From NCBI RefSeq assembly GCF_958979055.1, contig NC_084886.1:42086654-42150653 (forward strand): a stretch of 64,000 nucleotides of DNA, in the 5' to 3' direction. Below the pieces are notes generated by a model, which worked only from the letters and a program-made list of their open reading frames with translations, was not told the origin of the DNA and did not search any database. Position numbers and translations under genes: made by a program. This stretch comes from Alnus glutinosa. Taxonomy: Eukaryota > Streptophyta > Magnoliopsida > Fagales > Betulaceae. Shown one piece after another: positions 46,486 through 57,275 of the stretch. Numbering within the stretch: the first letter of the stretch is position 1; every line of letters starts with the position of its first letter.

Positions 46486-47818
46486 CACTATAAAAAACTT
46501 TGTTTTTAGCCACTTGCAATTAGCCATGTGTATGGGGTCATACACATGGCTAATTGCTAGCCACGTGCATTTAGCAACGGCCAATTACACGCAGTGAATC
46601 CAGTTGTGACTAAATGCAATTTTAGCCACGTGTCCTTTTATATATACGGCTATTTAGCCATGTAGCATTTAGCCACGTGCCACTCCAAGTGGCTAACTGA
46701 AATTTCATTTTTCTGGCAATTCTAGCAGCGTGTAATGAAAGACACGTGACTAAAATTTTTGTTCTTTTTTTTTAAAAAAGAAAAAAGAAAAAAGAAAAAA
46801 CAGAACAGAAATTCTTCTCCCAATCTAGCGTAAATCCAGGTCGGGACCGGCAATCACCCAATCGCCGGATTCGAACCCATCAAACCAAAAATACAAAAAC
46901 CCAAAATGGGAAAAAATTCAATACACCAAAACAACAAGAAGTCGCTGGAAATAAAACCAGAAAAAAAAAAAAAAAAAAAAAACCAATTCGCCAGCCATTA
47001 AACCCAGTTGCCCACTCAACCACTCGCCGGAAATCATCAAACCAAAACAAGAGAATCGGTTGATCTGGATCTGGATCTCTACCTCTCCGGCCGTGATCCT
47101 CCGGACTCCAGCTCCGTCGTCGACCACGGATCTATCTCCGATCGGTCTCCCTCTTCCATCTCCCTCTGTGTGAAGAAAAGAACAAAAAAAAAAGGAGAAG
47201 AAGGAACGGCGAGCGTGGGAAAAAGGGAAAGAAGGAAAAGAAAAACCGAACGGAAATCAAACCAAAAATCGGCCGACGAGGGTGAGTCGGCCGGATCTCC
47301 TCCATCTTTGAGAGTTGGTCGACCACAAGCTCAACCTCTCGGGCCGTGACCCTCCGGACTCCAGCTCAGTCGTCATTCGTCGGATCTATCTCAGAATCTC
47401 TCTCTCCAGCTCTCTCGGTCTCCCTCTTCCATTTCCCTCTCAGTGACTGTGTGAAGAAAGGGGAAGAAATAAGGGAAAGAAGGAAGAAAAAAGAACAAAA
47501 AAGAAATGAAAAGAAAAGTCAAAGGGGCGTGGGGAAATGAAAAAGAGAGAGAAAGGTGGAAATGAAAAGATGCTGGGCGGGGAAATGCAAAAGAAAAAAA
47601 AGAGGGGCAAATTAGAATTAGTAGTTGGCCACGTTTATTTGATGCATGCTGTCAATTGGACGAGTGTAAAAAATACACGCGGCGGATTTATTACACGTGG
47701 CTACTTGCTTTTCATATGCAACCTGCCACGTTGTCATCAAGACACGTGGCTAGTTGGCCGTGTAGCTACAGTAACCATTACTGTTGACAAGCGGCTAATT
47801 GCAGCATTTTTTGTAGTT
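46486..47818. mobile_element. CACTA-like non-autonomous element A
   Basis: It starts CACTATAAAAAACTTTG and ends in a degraded complement (TTTTTTGTAGTT). Both flanks read TTT, which fits a 3-bp duplication but is weak evidence in A/T-rich DNA. Just inside the left end are repeated TTAGCCACGTG-like words; the middle (46815-47560) is G+C-richer, purine-rich on one strand, and contains a duplicated block with CCTCCGGACTCCAGCTC (near 47098 and 47351). The same middle block occurs in elements B and C. No transposase frame is present. Confidence 0.7.
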
Positions 47819-47857
47819 TTTAGCGCGTATGTGATATTATGATCACGTCTAAATAAT

Positions 47858-48452
47858 GGTGCGTTTGGGTATCGAATATTTCGAATATGAATAATATTCA
47901 GAATCTGATCACGGATTTCAAAGTAATGAAAATGTGTTTGGATGTTGAATATAATTTAAATTCTTTTGAATATGTGTTTGGGTGTTGAATTTGGAAGATT
48001 GGAAAAAAGTGTTTTATAATAGTATAAAGTGATTGGAAATGATTGGATTGTATGAAAAGTTGTGTATAATGATTGGTATGATAAAAAATAATAATAAAAA
48101 ATATATGATGGGTTTTAAAAAAGTGTTTTATAATAGTATAAAGTGATTGGAAATGATTGGATTGTATGAAAAGTTGTGTATAATGATTGGTATGATAAAA
48201 AATAATAATAAAAAATATATGATGGGTTTTAAAAAAGTGTTTTATAATAGTATAAAATGATTGGAAATGATTGGATTGTATGAAAAGTTGTGTATAATGA
48301 TTGGTATGATAAAAAATAATTAAAAAAATATATAATGGGTTTATTCAAACTATTCAAGTGACCCATGGGTTTTATTCAACTTGGATCCGGGTATGGGTTT
48401 TTGAATAAAAACCCGGTTCGAATATTGAATATCACTACGAACCAAACGCACC
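47858..48452. mobile_element. MITE with three internal 114-bp tandem repeats
   Basis: The ends GGTGCGTTTGGGTATCGAAT and its imperfect complement GAACCAAACGCACC close the element. Inside, a 114-base unit starting AAGTGTTTTATAATAG begins at 48007, 48121 and 48235 with almost no differences between copies. It starts only 40 bases after element A ends. Target duplication is not clear. Confidence 0.75.
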
Positions 48453-49175
48453 ATAAGAAAGTCACTCTGATCGCCTCTTCTATCTTTTTGGTTTTAAACC
48501 AAACACAAATGTTTCTCTATGCGTTACGGAGAAGATCACACTAAATGATTTTTAGGATGGAAAACAGTACACTTCTATGAAAACAATGGTTCCATGCATA
48601 TAATAGGGGGACCTCAAGTGACCCTAAACACATAAAGTCACGTACTTTGGAGAATGTTTTTTGTTTTTGGTTTGAAAATGCAAAAAACTGTTTACGTGGT
48701 TTAATGTTTGAATTGTTTGTCGGAGAAAACAAAAATTTCATCAAACAGAACCATGTAATTTGTAGAAGTTGCGAAGGTGCTTTTGCAAATTGCAGTTTTT
48801 TCGTTTCCTCACGATGAATGATGATCAGTTTTAATTTGTGGATAGAAAGCCCGTGCATTTATTTTCTGTTGTCAACACGTACTCAACAGTCAACACGTGC
48901 TTCTTGTTTGGAATATAGAAAGCGTACGGTGAGGTGGAATAAATGCAATCCAATCAGGGCCACGCTTTCATTTTAGTAATAAGACCACACACACCTACTA
49001 GCGAGTCAAAAAAGTTTTTGTTGGGTCTACTGGCCGGTGTTGCAAGTTGTAACAGCGCTAGCCAACTTGTTTGCTTGAATATTTATCAATTTTATAAAGG
49101 AACCAACTAACTTTAAAAATGACCTATGCACATGGGTTTGGTCAATATTTTTAACAAAGTTTTATGTTGTTTTTA
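48453..49175. other. Intergenic, no gene recognised
   Basis: A minus-strand frame at 48541-48858 of 105 codons is Lys/Phe-rich without family features, so I do not call it a gene. Confidence 0.4.
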
Positions 49176-49568
49176 GGGTTAAATACATATTTACCCTCTG
49201 TGCTTTACGACCTTTATTTTTTGCCCCCTCAGTTTCACTTTTTATCAATTTTGGTACCTGTGGTATATGAAAAGACAGAAATAGTACCTCCGTCTGATTT
49301 CCTGTTCAAAACTAACGTCCACCTACGGCATTTTTTGTCATGTTGTTGTCTGGATGTTGTTGGAAACGATGTGTAAAGAATTGGGTTCTAGGCTTCAAAT
49401 TTTTAGGTACCCAATGACATGGGTGGACATTAGTTTTGGATGGAAAATCAGACGGAGATACCATTTTCGTCTTTTCATATACTACAGGTACCAAATTTGA
49501 TAAAAAGTGAAACTGAGGGGACAAAAAATAAAGGTCGTAAAGCACATGGGGCAAATATGTATTTAACC
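49176..49568. mobile_element. Fold-back element, about 0.39 kb
   Basis: Arms of about 150 bases pair closely: GGGTTAAATACATATTTACC at the left with its complement at the right, and CTCAGTTTCACTTTTTATCA with TGATAAAAAGTGAAACTGAG. The end sequence matches that of the larger element at 30042-30869, so the two share a family or a transposase. Confidence 0.8.
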
Positions 49569-50227
49569 TTTATTTTTATCATTGTACTCCTAATTTCTTT
49601 TTATTTTTATTTTTAAGCATTCAATTGTAATATGAAGTTATCAATCTCGTAACAATTGTTTTTATCAGGCAGGTTTCATAATAACTCTTGCGTCGAGGAA
49701 TTGAAACGCTAATCATATATATATTGTTATCATTGTGACAGATCATTTTGGAATGTCTTTAATTTGGGAAAAAATTTAATTTAGTCCTTAAATTTTCATG
49801 CGATTTCAATTTAATTCTTAGTTTTTCAATTTTGATAATTATTATTATTATTTTCCTGATTTCAAATAAGTCCATCTGTTGACTTATCCTTCAATTAATT
49901 TAAGATATGTCATATCAAACCAATTAATTAATGACATATGACTTTCGTTTGACACATTATGTACCTATTGTACGTGTTATGTGACAAAGTTGGCCAATCA
50001 CCTCTCTTTTTGAAAAATCAAATAAAAAAAAATTGCTTTAAAATTTTTAGTTTATTTATTTAGAATATGTTTCTAATTTAATGTAACTATGCCATGTAAC
50101 ATGTACAGTTGGCACATAGCATGTCAAACAAGAGCTATATGACATTAATTGATGATTTGACATGGTATATTATTAATTAATTGGATGGTAAGTTGATAGA
50201 AGACCTGATTTGAAACCATATGAAAAC

Positions 50228-50250
50228 CTAAAGCTAGCTACTTCTAAAGC

Positions 50251-50295
<45 letters not shown>

Positions 50296-50308
50296 CTAAA
50301 GCTAGCTA
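50228..50308 (+). mobile_element. Poly(A) insert flanked by a direct repeat
   Basis: CTAAAGCTAGCTA occurs at 50228-50240 and again at 50296-50308. Between them are about 13 bases and then about 40 A residues. A poly(A) run with a 13-base target-like duplication is the mark of target-primed reverse transcription, here of an extremely 5'-truncated template. Confidence 0.5.
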
Positions 50309-50534
50309 GGGGACCACCTTGTCCATATGGCAATGTGGTTAAGAGTTGTGTATTGGGATGACAATGTATCATATCTCCTTCAACAAATACTGTGATGTCA
50401 AATATCGTGCTCATTAATAGCAGAAAAAGAAGTTAAAAAAAAAAAAAAAAACATTAAAACACTTTCTAATCTAGCTAGATTATGTAATTAAAGAAGACGA
50501 CTTAACAAATGGCAATAAATAATTTGATCACCGT

Positions 50535-50670
50535 TAGTAAATTGTTATACAACTGCAATACAGTTTGGATGACGTGGTAATAAAAATCAGCATTTGAATC
50601 AATAAGGGAGATGATTTTCACTGTCACATCATCTTGATTGTATGAAAATCGTATACCAGTCTATGAAATA
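50535..50670. mobile_element. Decayed MITE (family of 46076-46262)
   Basis: AAATTGTTATACAACTGCAA at the left pairs with TTGTATGAAAATCGTATACC at the right, and GATGACGTGGTAATAAAAAT pairs with the ATTTTCACTGTCACATCATC block. Ends are eroded. Confidence 0.55.
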
Positions 50671-50977
50671 AAATTTATCTTTATAAGTACCAATATTGTA
50701 TGACCGCAACCAATATTTTTGTCTCTTAAAAAAAAACAAGATTTTTGCTCCGCATATATAATATTATCTGTAAGTGGACCTTTATAGATCGAATCTAAGG
50801 TTGTTAATTGCTACCTTGGTTACAAAAGATAAATGTGAATACAATTTGTATGATGTGCTACAAACACTGTGAGATAAATCTATACAAAGAGATGACATTG
50901 TCTTTGATGTTGTGTATTGTTTGAATGTAACCGATTGAGTTTCAATGATATTTTGAAGGGGTTTGATTGTTGTACTA

Positions 50978-51071
50978 CATGCCCACAACATGGGGGTACA
51001 ACAACTCCTCACATGAGGATGGGGTCCAGTGTGTGGGGCCACTCTCATGTGAGGGGTTGTTGTGCCTATGT
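50978..51071. repeat. Hairpin element (single copy of the 31344-31716 unit)
   Basis: ACATGCCCACAACATGGGGG with ACAACAACTCCTCACATGAG pairs with CTCATGTGAGGGGTTGTTGT and the text up to TATGGGC, around a GTCCAGTGTGTGGGGCC loop. The same loop and arm words occur twice at 31365-31690. Confidence 0.6.
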
Positions 51072-52544
51072 TATGGGCTTATAGTGCAAGTAACATTTTC
51101 CTATTTTGAATGAGGAATGTTAGAGCTTTTTTTAATGTTCTTTTGAAATTTTTCTATGTTGACATGACAATTTTTAATTTTTAATAAAAACAGAATGTCA
51201 TGTCAGTATTAAAAGACTCAAAGAAACACTAAAAACAACTCTAATATTTCTTATCAATAGCTACTGCAGACATCTTAAGCTTATCATGTGTTGAATCCGT
51301 TGCGGATGATATGTCTCTAACAACCTTTAACTACGTATGATGTCGACCACTAATTAAAATCTTAATGATAGTTTTTAAATTGTCGATTCGAGTTAAAAAT
51401 TGTCTACTCACTACAAAAAACTTGGTTTTTAACCACTTGCAATTAGCCACGTGGACGAGGGTCATCCACGTGGCTAACTGTTAGTCACGTGCAGGTAGCC
51501 TACGTGGGTTACGCGTAGTGAATCAGGTTGTTAAATGTACATTTAGAGACGTGGCCTTTTATATATGTGGCTATTTAGCCACATATTATCCCAAGTGGCT
51601 AAATACAATTTTATTTTTTAAAAAAATGGACACTTCTGGCCACATGTAATTAAAGCCACGTAGCTAAAAAAATTTATTCTTTTTTTTTTTTCTCCCAATA
51701 TCGTATATATACGATATTTCCAGCGTACATCCAGATCAGGATTGGCAATCACCCAGTCGCCGGATTCAAACCCATCAAACCAAAAATACAAAAACCCAAA
51801 ATGGAAAAAAACTAATCACGTACATTAGATTCAAAAAACCAAAACAACAAAAATCCAGCTGCTGGAAGTCAAACCAAAAAAAAAAAAAAAAAAAACCAAT
51901 TCGTCGGCCATCAAACCTAAACAACAAAAACCCAATCGCCCACTCACCAAAAATCATCAAACCAAATCAACAAAAACCCAAAATCAGATTCAAAATCCGG
52001 CTTGTCCTCCGATCCCTGCATCATCGAAACATCAAGGGATAAGAGAGAGAGATCAGCACAAGACAGAGAGAGAGTGAGAGAGATAGAGAGAAAGTATTTG
52101 TGGTCGACGGAGATCCGCGGTCAGCGAGCGTGAGTCGGCCAAATCTCCTCCATCTCTGAGAGTCGGTTGATCTCGATCTCTACCTCTCAGGTCGTGACCC
52201 TCCGGACTCCAGCGCCGTTGTCGACCACGGCTCTATCTCAGAATCACTCTAGTTCTCTCTCTCTAGCTCTCTCGGTCTCCCTCTTCCATCTCCCTCTCAG
52301 TGTGGAAAAAAAAAAAAGGAGAAGAAGGAAAGGCCTGCATGGGAAAAAGGAAAATAATGAAGAAAATAGAAGAAGGAAATGAAAAGAATAGTTAAAAAAT
52401 GGGCTGGGGGAAATTAAAAAAAAAAAGAAGGTAAGAACGTGAGAAATAAAGAGGAAGTAGAAATGGGTTGGAGTGAAGTTTTAGCAATTAATGATAATTA
52501 GCCACGTGGCCAAATAAATAAGTGGCTAAAATTTTAAATCTTAA

Positions 52545-52985
52545 AATAATTTTAATAAATTAGCCATATGGCTTATGTGCCACGTGGCCAATTGGTGATG
52601 TGAGCAATAAACCACATGGCTACAATTTTAAATATAAAAATTTTAAAAAAAAGTTAAAATAATTTTAATAATTTAGCTATGTGGTTTATGTGCCATGTGA
52701 CCAATTGGTGATGTTGGCAATAAACTACATGATTAAAATTTTAAATATAAATATAAAAAAATTTTAAAAGAAGGTTAAAATAATTTTAATAAATTAGTCA
52801 TGTGGTTTATGTGCCACGTGGCCAATTGGTGAGGTGGTCAATAAACCACATGGCTAAAATTTTAAATATAAATAAAAAAATAAAATTTTTTAATAATTTT
52901 AATAAATTAGCCATGTGGTTTATATGCCACGTGGCCAATTGGCAATGTGGGCAACAAACCACATGGCTAAAATTTCAAACCTAAA
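52545..52985. repeat. Four tandem ~115-bp hairpin units inside element B
   Basis: GCCACGTGGCCAATTGG or a close variant occurs at about 52579, 52692, 52812 and 52926, spacing 113-120 bases. Each unit contains TTAGCCATGTGGTTTA-like and TAAACCACATGGCTAA-like arms that pair with each other, then an A/T spacer (AAATTTTAAATATAAAT). Confidence 0.8.
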
Positions 52986-53130
52986 AAAAAAAATTTGAAA
53001 AAAAATTTAATTCCTGAAAAAATTGGAAAAATTTTAGCCACGTGGCTGAGCGACTTAGTAAAAATTCATGTGGCTAATTGCCTACACAAATCATTTAGCT
53101 ACGTGATATATTATCCACATGGCGAAATAT

Positions 53131-53372
53131 CACTACATAAAACTTTGTTTTTAGTCACTTGCAGTTAGTCACGTGCATTTAGCTACGTGGGTTACACGCA
53201 ATGAATCCGGTTGTTACTAAATGCAATTTTAGCCACGTGTCCCTTTATATATGCGGCTATTTAGCCATGTGACGTTTAGCCATGTGCCACCCCAAGTGGC
53301 TAAATACAATTTCATTTTCTAAAAAAATAGGCAATTCTAACCACGTGATTAAAATTTTGGTTCTTTTTTTTT

Positions 53373-53408
<36 letters not shown>

Positions 53409-54925
53409 ACAAAACAGAAATTTATGTTCTATTTTTCTTTTTTCTTCTCCCAATCCGGCGTACATCCAGGCCGGTCTTTTTTTTTTTTTTTTTTCTCTCA
53501 ATCCGGCGTACATCCAAGCCGGGACCGGCAATCACCCAATTGCCGGATTCGAACCCATCAAACCAAAAATACAAAAACCCAAAATGGGAAAAAAATTCAA
53601 TAAACCAAAACAACAACAATCCAGTCGCCGGAAATCAAACCAGAAAAAAAGAAAAGAAAAAAAAAAAAAGAAAAAAAAAAGAAAAAGAAAAAGAAAAAAA
53701 AGTCAATTCGCCGGCCATTAAACCTAAACAAGAAAAACCCAGTCTCCCACTCAACAACTCGCCGGAAATCATCAAACCAAAACAAGAAAAACCCAAAATC
53801 AGATTCAAAATCCGACCGGCGAGCGTGAGTCGGCCAGATCGAGATCGACCGATCCATCTTTGAGAATCGGTCGATCTCGATCTCTACCTCTTTGACCGTG
53901 ATCCTCAGGACTCTAGCTTCGTCGTCGACCACAGATCTATCTCAGAATCGCTCCAGCTCTCCGATCGGTCTCCCTCTTCCATCTCCCTTTGTGTGAAGAA
54001 AAGGAATAAAAAATAAAAATAAAAAAAAAGGGAGAAGAAGGAACGGCGAGCGTGGGAAAAAGGGAAAGAAGGAAAAGAAAACCGAACACCAAAAACCGGC
54101 CGGCGAGCGTGAGTCGGCCAGATCTCCTCCATCTCTGAGAGTCGGTTGACCACAAGCTCTACCTCTCGGGCCGTGACCCTCCGGACTCCAGCTTCGTCGT
54201 CGACCACGGATCTATCTCAGAATCTCTCTCTCCAGCTCTCTCGGTCTCCCTCTTCCATCTCCCTCTTTGTGACTCTGTGTGAAGAAAATGAAGAAAAAAA
54301 GGAGAAGAAGGAACGGCAAGTGTGAGAAAAAGGGAAAGAAGGAAGAAAAAATAACAAAATGAAAAAAGAATAGTTAAAAAAGGGGGTGGAGGAAATGATC
54401 AAAAAAAAAAAAGAAAGGGAAAAATTGAAAAAAAAAAAAAAAAAAAAAAAAGTAAGAAGGAGGGAAATTAGAAATGGGTTGAAGAGAAGTTTTAGCAATT
54501 AATGATAGATTAGCCACGTGGCCAATAAATAAGTGGCTAAAATTTTAAATCTTAAAATAAATTAAAATGGCCACGTGGCACATAAGCCACATGGCTAAAA
54601 TTTTAAATATAAATATATAAAAAAAATTTAATAAATTAACCATGTGGCTTATGTGACATGTGGCCGATTGGCCATGTGCACCATGTGGCTTGGCCACGTG
54701 CACATAAGCCACATGGCTAAAATTTTAAATATAAATATAAATAAAATAATTTTAATAAATTGGCCACGTGGCTTCTCAGACACATGGCCAATTGGCGACT
54801 TGGTAAAAATTGAAGTGGCTAATTACTTACACAAATCATTTAGCCTTGTGGTATATTATCCACATGGCTAAATCGCCATGTGGGTACCGTAGCCACATGG
54901 CTAAAAGTAATGTTTTTTTGTAGTG
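53131..54925. mobile_element. CACTA-like element C, nested in B
   Basis: It begins CACTACATAAAACTTTG and ends TTTTTTTGTAGTG, with TAT on both sides (53128-53130 and 54926-54928). Its order is the same as A and B: left subterminal GCCACGTG repeats, a purine/pyrimidine-rich middle (53440-54480) with two copies of the CCGGACTCCAGC-containing block, then right subterminal repeats. The open frames at 53282-53863 and on the minus strand at 53597-54498 arise from this simple sequence and have no family features. Confidence 0.85.
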
Positions 54926-54982
54926 TATTGACGTGGTAAGCCACCACGGGGCGTGGTTAAAATTGAAGTTTTTTTTGTAATG

Positions 54983-57275
54983 ACTTACGTACCACTGATT
55001 ATATATTATTGTACATTTTTTGGTTCAAAACTGCTGCTAAATCGCAGATTTGTTCCAGCTAGTTAGTTTGATTCTTGCTTTAATTTACGAAGAGGAAGAA
55101 TAGTGAATATATGCATGCTCAGGGTTACTTCTTCTCGAATAGCACAATATTCATAAATATTAAGAAAGAAACAAAATATCACGTGTGTGTGTGTATATAT
55201 AGATATGTGTGTGTGTGTGTTAATTTTGGAATTGAGTGTAAGTAGTTGATAGCTGTTGGAAAGTAGTTAGTGGTCGTAAAACTAGCACGTAAGTGGTGAG
55301 TACGGAGATCCACCTGCACTGCAACTTGGTCGGTGAATAATAGGTGGGGGGGAGGGGGAGCCTGAGACCCACCGTGTATAGACAGCTATTTGGTAACCAT
55401 CAACACGTGGTCGGGTAATTTTTCGTACACCCCAACTTGCACTGCTGCTTCATCTTTTTCTGCTATCGAATTGTTTTGTGCACCGAGTACGGGTACGTTG
55501 ATGCCTTCGTTTGAATAATTGTTGTGTTGTCGATTTTGTTCCAAAGCGATGGATCCGTAGGCCCCGCGCTCGTACGGACACAAGATACCAATTGCTCCTT
55601 TGTTCTTAAATAGTGTGTCCCACACGTTAAATCACAGTTAGAGGTATACTGATGATCATGACCATACCATCAAAATATCAAGGTAAATGCAATCTTGTAT
55701 ATGCATATGGTTTTAATTGGGATCAGACCCTTTCTGGGTCACAAAACCTGGATGGATGTAATGCAATGAAATTGCGGCTGCATGCATCAAATACTTGCTC
55801 ATTTTTTAGTGTCTTTATTACTCGTTGACGTGCAGTAAAAATTACTATTGAATGATACATGTGCTTCCATTAACCGGTGATTTTTACTAACATGCCAGGG
55901 AGTGAATAGTTGAGAGCATGTGTAGTACTTCTCAAAAGACATGCCAATATTCTTATCATGTACATTGTTAGATTCACAAGCTTTAAATCATGATCATGAA
56001 ATGAAGAGGATTCGATTCCGAACACAAGGCCGGTCAAGAACGGGACTAAAAGTTCTTATGGATAGGGGCCAAGGGCTAAAAAAATTTGTTAGTAAGAGCC
56101 ACTAAGCTTTTTTTTTTTTTTTTTTTTACCTAATTTTTTTCTTTTCTTTTTTGGAATTGAGAGGGGGCATGGCCCCTACCAACCTCCTCAATTTCCTCCT
56201 TGGTTAGGCAAATTAGTCAATCATCTAAGGCTTCCAATTAAATAAGGCCACAAATAGTGATAGTATAATTAAATTTCCTTTTATATATATATAAAATTAA
56301 AACCTCAATTATAATTAAAAAAGAAGAAGAAAAAAGTTAGTTAATGCTTTTCAATTAAGGCCTCGATTATAGTACAAATAATATTATAACAAAAAAGTTT
56401 GTCAGGGTTCTTTAATTAAGGCCGTAATTACTGTAAAAAAATAAATACAAAGAATTAAATTCCAATATATTAAGGAGGAAAAGAAAGAAAAATAGAATGT
56501 TACATTAATTGTACCCTAAAAGAGTTACTAAACTCATAATTTTACATGAATTTAAAACTAAGACTAAGTTGTCGATTAAAATAATTTTTAGAATGAAGTA
56601 AATTAAATTCTACATAAAAAAAAAATTATATGCAGCTCAACACAAAATATGACATTTGTTGAAATTAAATGTCTCCTAACAAAGATGAATTTTGCAAGTC
56701 ATTCGGAAAAAAAAAATATTTAAATATAAAAAACGGCCCTACTTAAATTTGTTGCCTTTGACCTCAAATTCTATCGAGTCAGCCCTAGACAGAACAGAAG
56801 TACATAAATGAGGTTGTATTCAAATCATTGAAAGAGGACTAAATTCCATATCCAACACAACCTTGCTATCGATAAGATAAGAAGTTAATTCACCATTCAT
56901 TTTAAATGGAATGGTGGTAGATAAATTTATTTGAATGGTTAGGAATCCTCGATCATCCAGGTAATTAATCATACCTAAATTAATGTTCTATTCAAATCAG
57001 AAGATGTCTTGACAGGAAGGTAAAACACAACTATATATCATAGAGCAAACATCATTGGTTCAAATGGTCAGTTCTTACTTGGTAATGTCATTGCTCTTAC
57101 ATAATATAAATTAAAGATCATTTGAGTGTCCCTCCATGTAACGATAATAACTACCTACAACAAGCATATGTATTAAGGAAATAAGGGAATCCATGGAAGA
57201 GAAGGGGGACAAAACACAAAATTTGTGGAATATAGTTATATAGAGATCCAAAATAAAGCCTAATTAAGGAATTAA
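54983..57275. other. Intergenic
   Basis: A (TG)n/(TA)n tract is at 55182-55220. A minus-strand stretch at 55386-55622 is open for about 78 codons without an ATG at its head; its composition looks protein-like but no family is recognised. From 56100 on the sequence is A+T-rich with homopolymers and no gene. Confidence 0.4.

Larger units (their letters stand above)
51409..54982. mobile_element. CACTA-like element B, interrupted by element C
   Basis: The left end CACTACAAAAAACTTGG (51409) and the right end TTTTTTGTAATG (to 54982) are imperfect inverted termini of the En/Spm (CACTA) type. The flanks are ACT at 51406-51408 and ACT at 54983-54985, the 3-bp duplication expected of this superfamily. 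Removing element C (53131-54925) leaves about 1.78 kb. Subterminal regions carry many GCCACGTGGC-like palindromes in both orientations, a pattern known in CACTA elements as transposase-binding repeats. A middle block (51715-52410) matches element A. There is no transposase gene, so it must have moved with help from another copy. Confidence 0.82.

Noticed and set aside
47008..47349. A 113-codon frame in CACTA-like element A
   Set aside because: Low-complexity sequence of the repeated middle block; not conserved as a frame in B or C.
53282..53863. A 193-codon plus-strand frame rich in Lys, Phe and Pro
   Set aside because: It lies inside CACTA-like element C, is made of homopolymer and purine runs, and shares its block with elements A and B where the frame is not kept.
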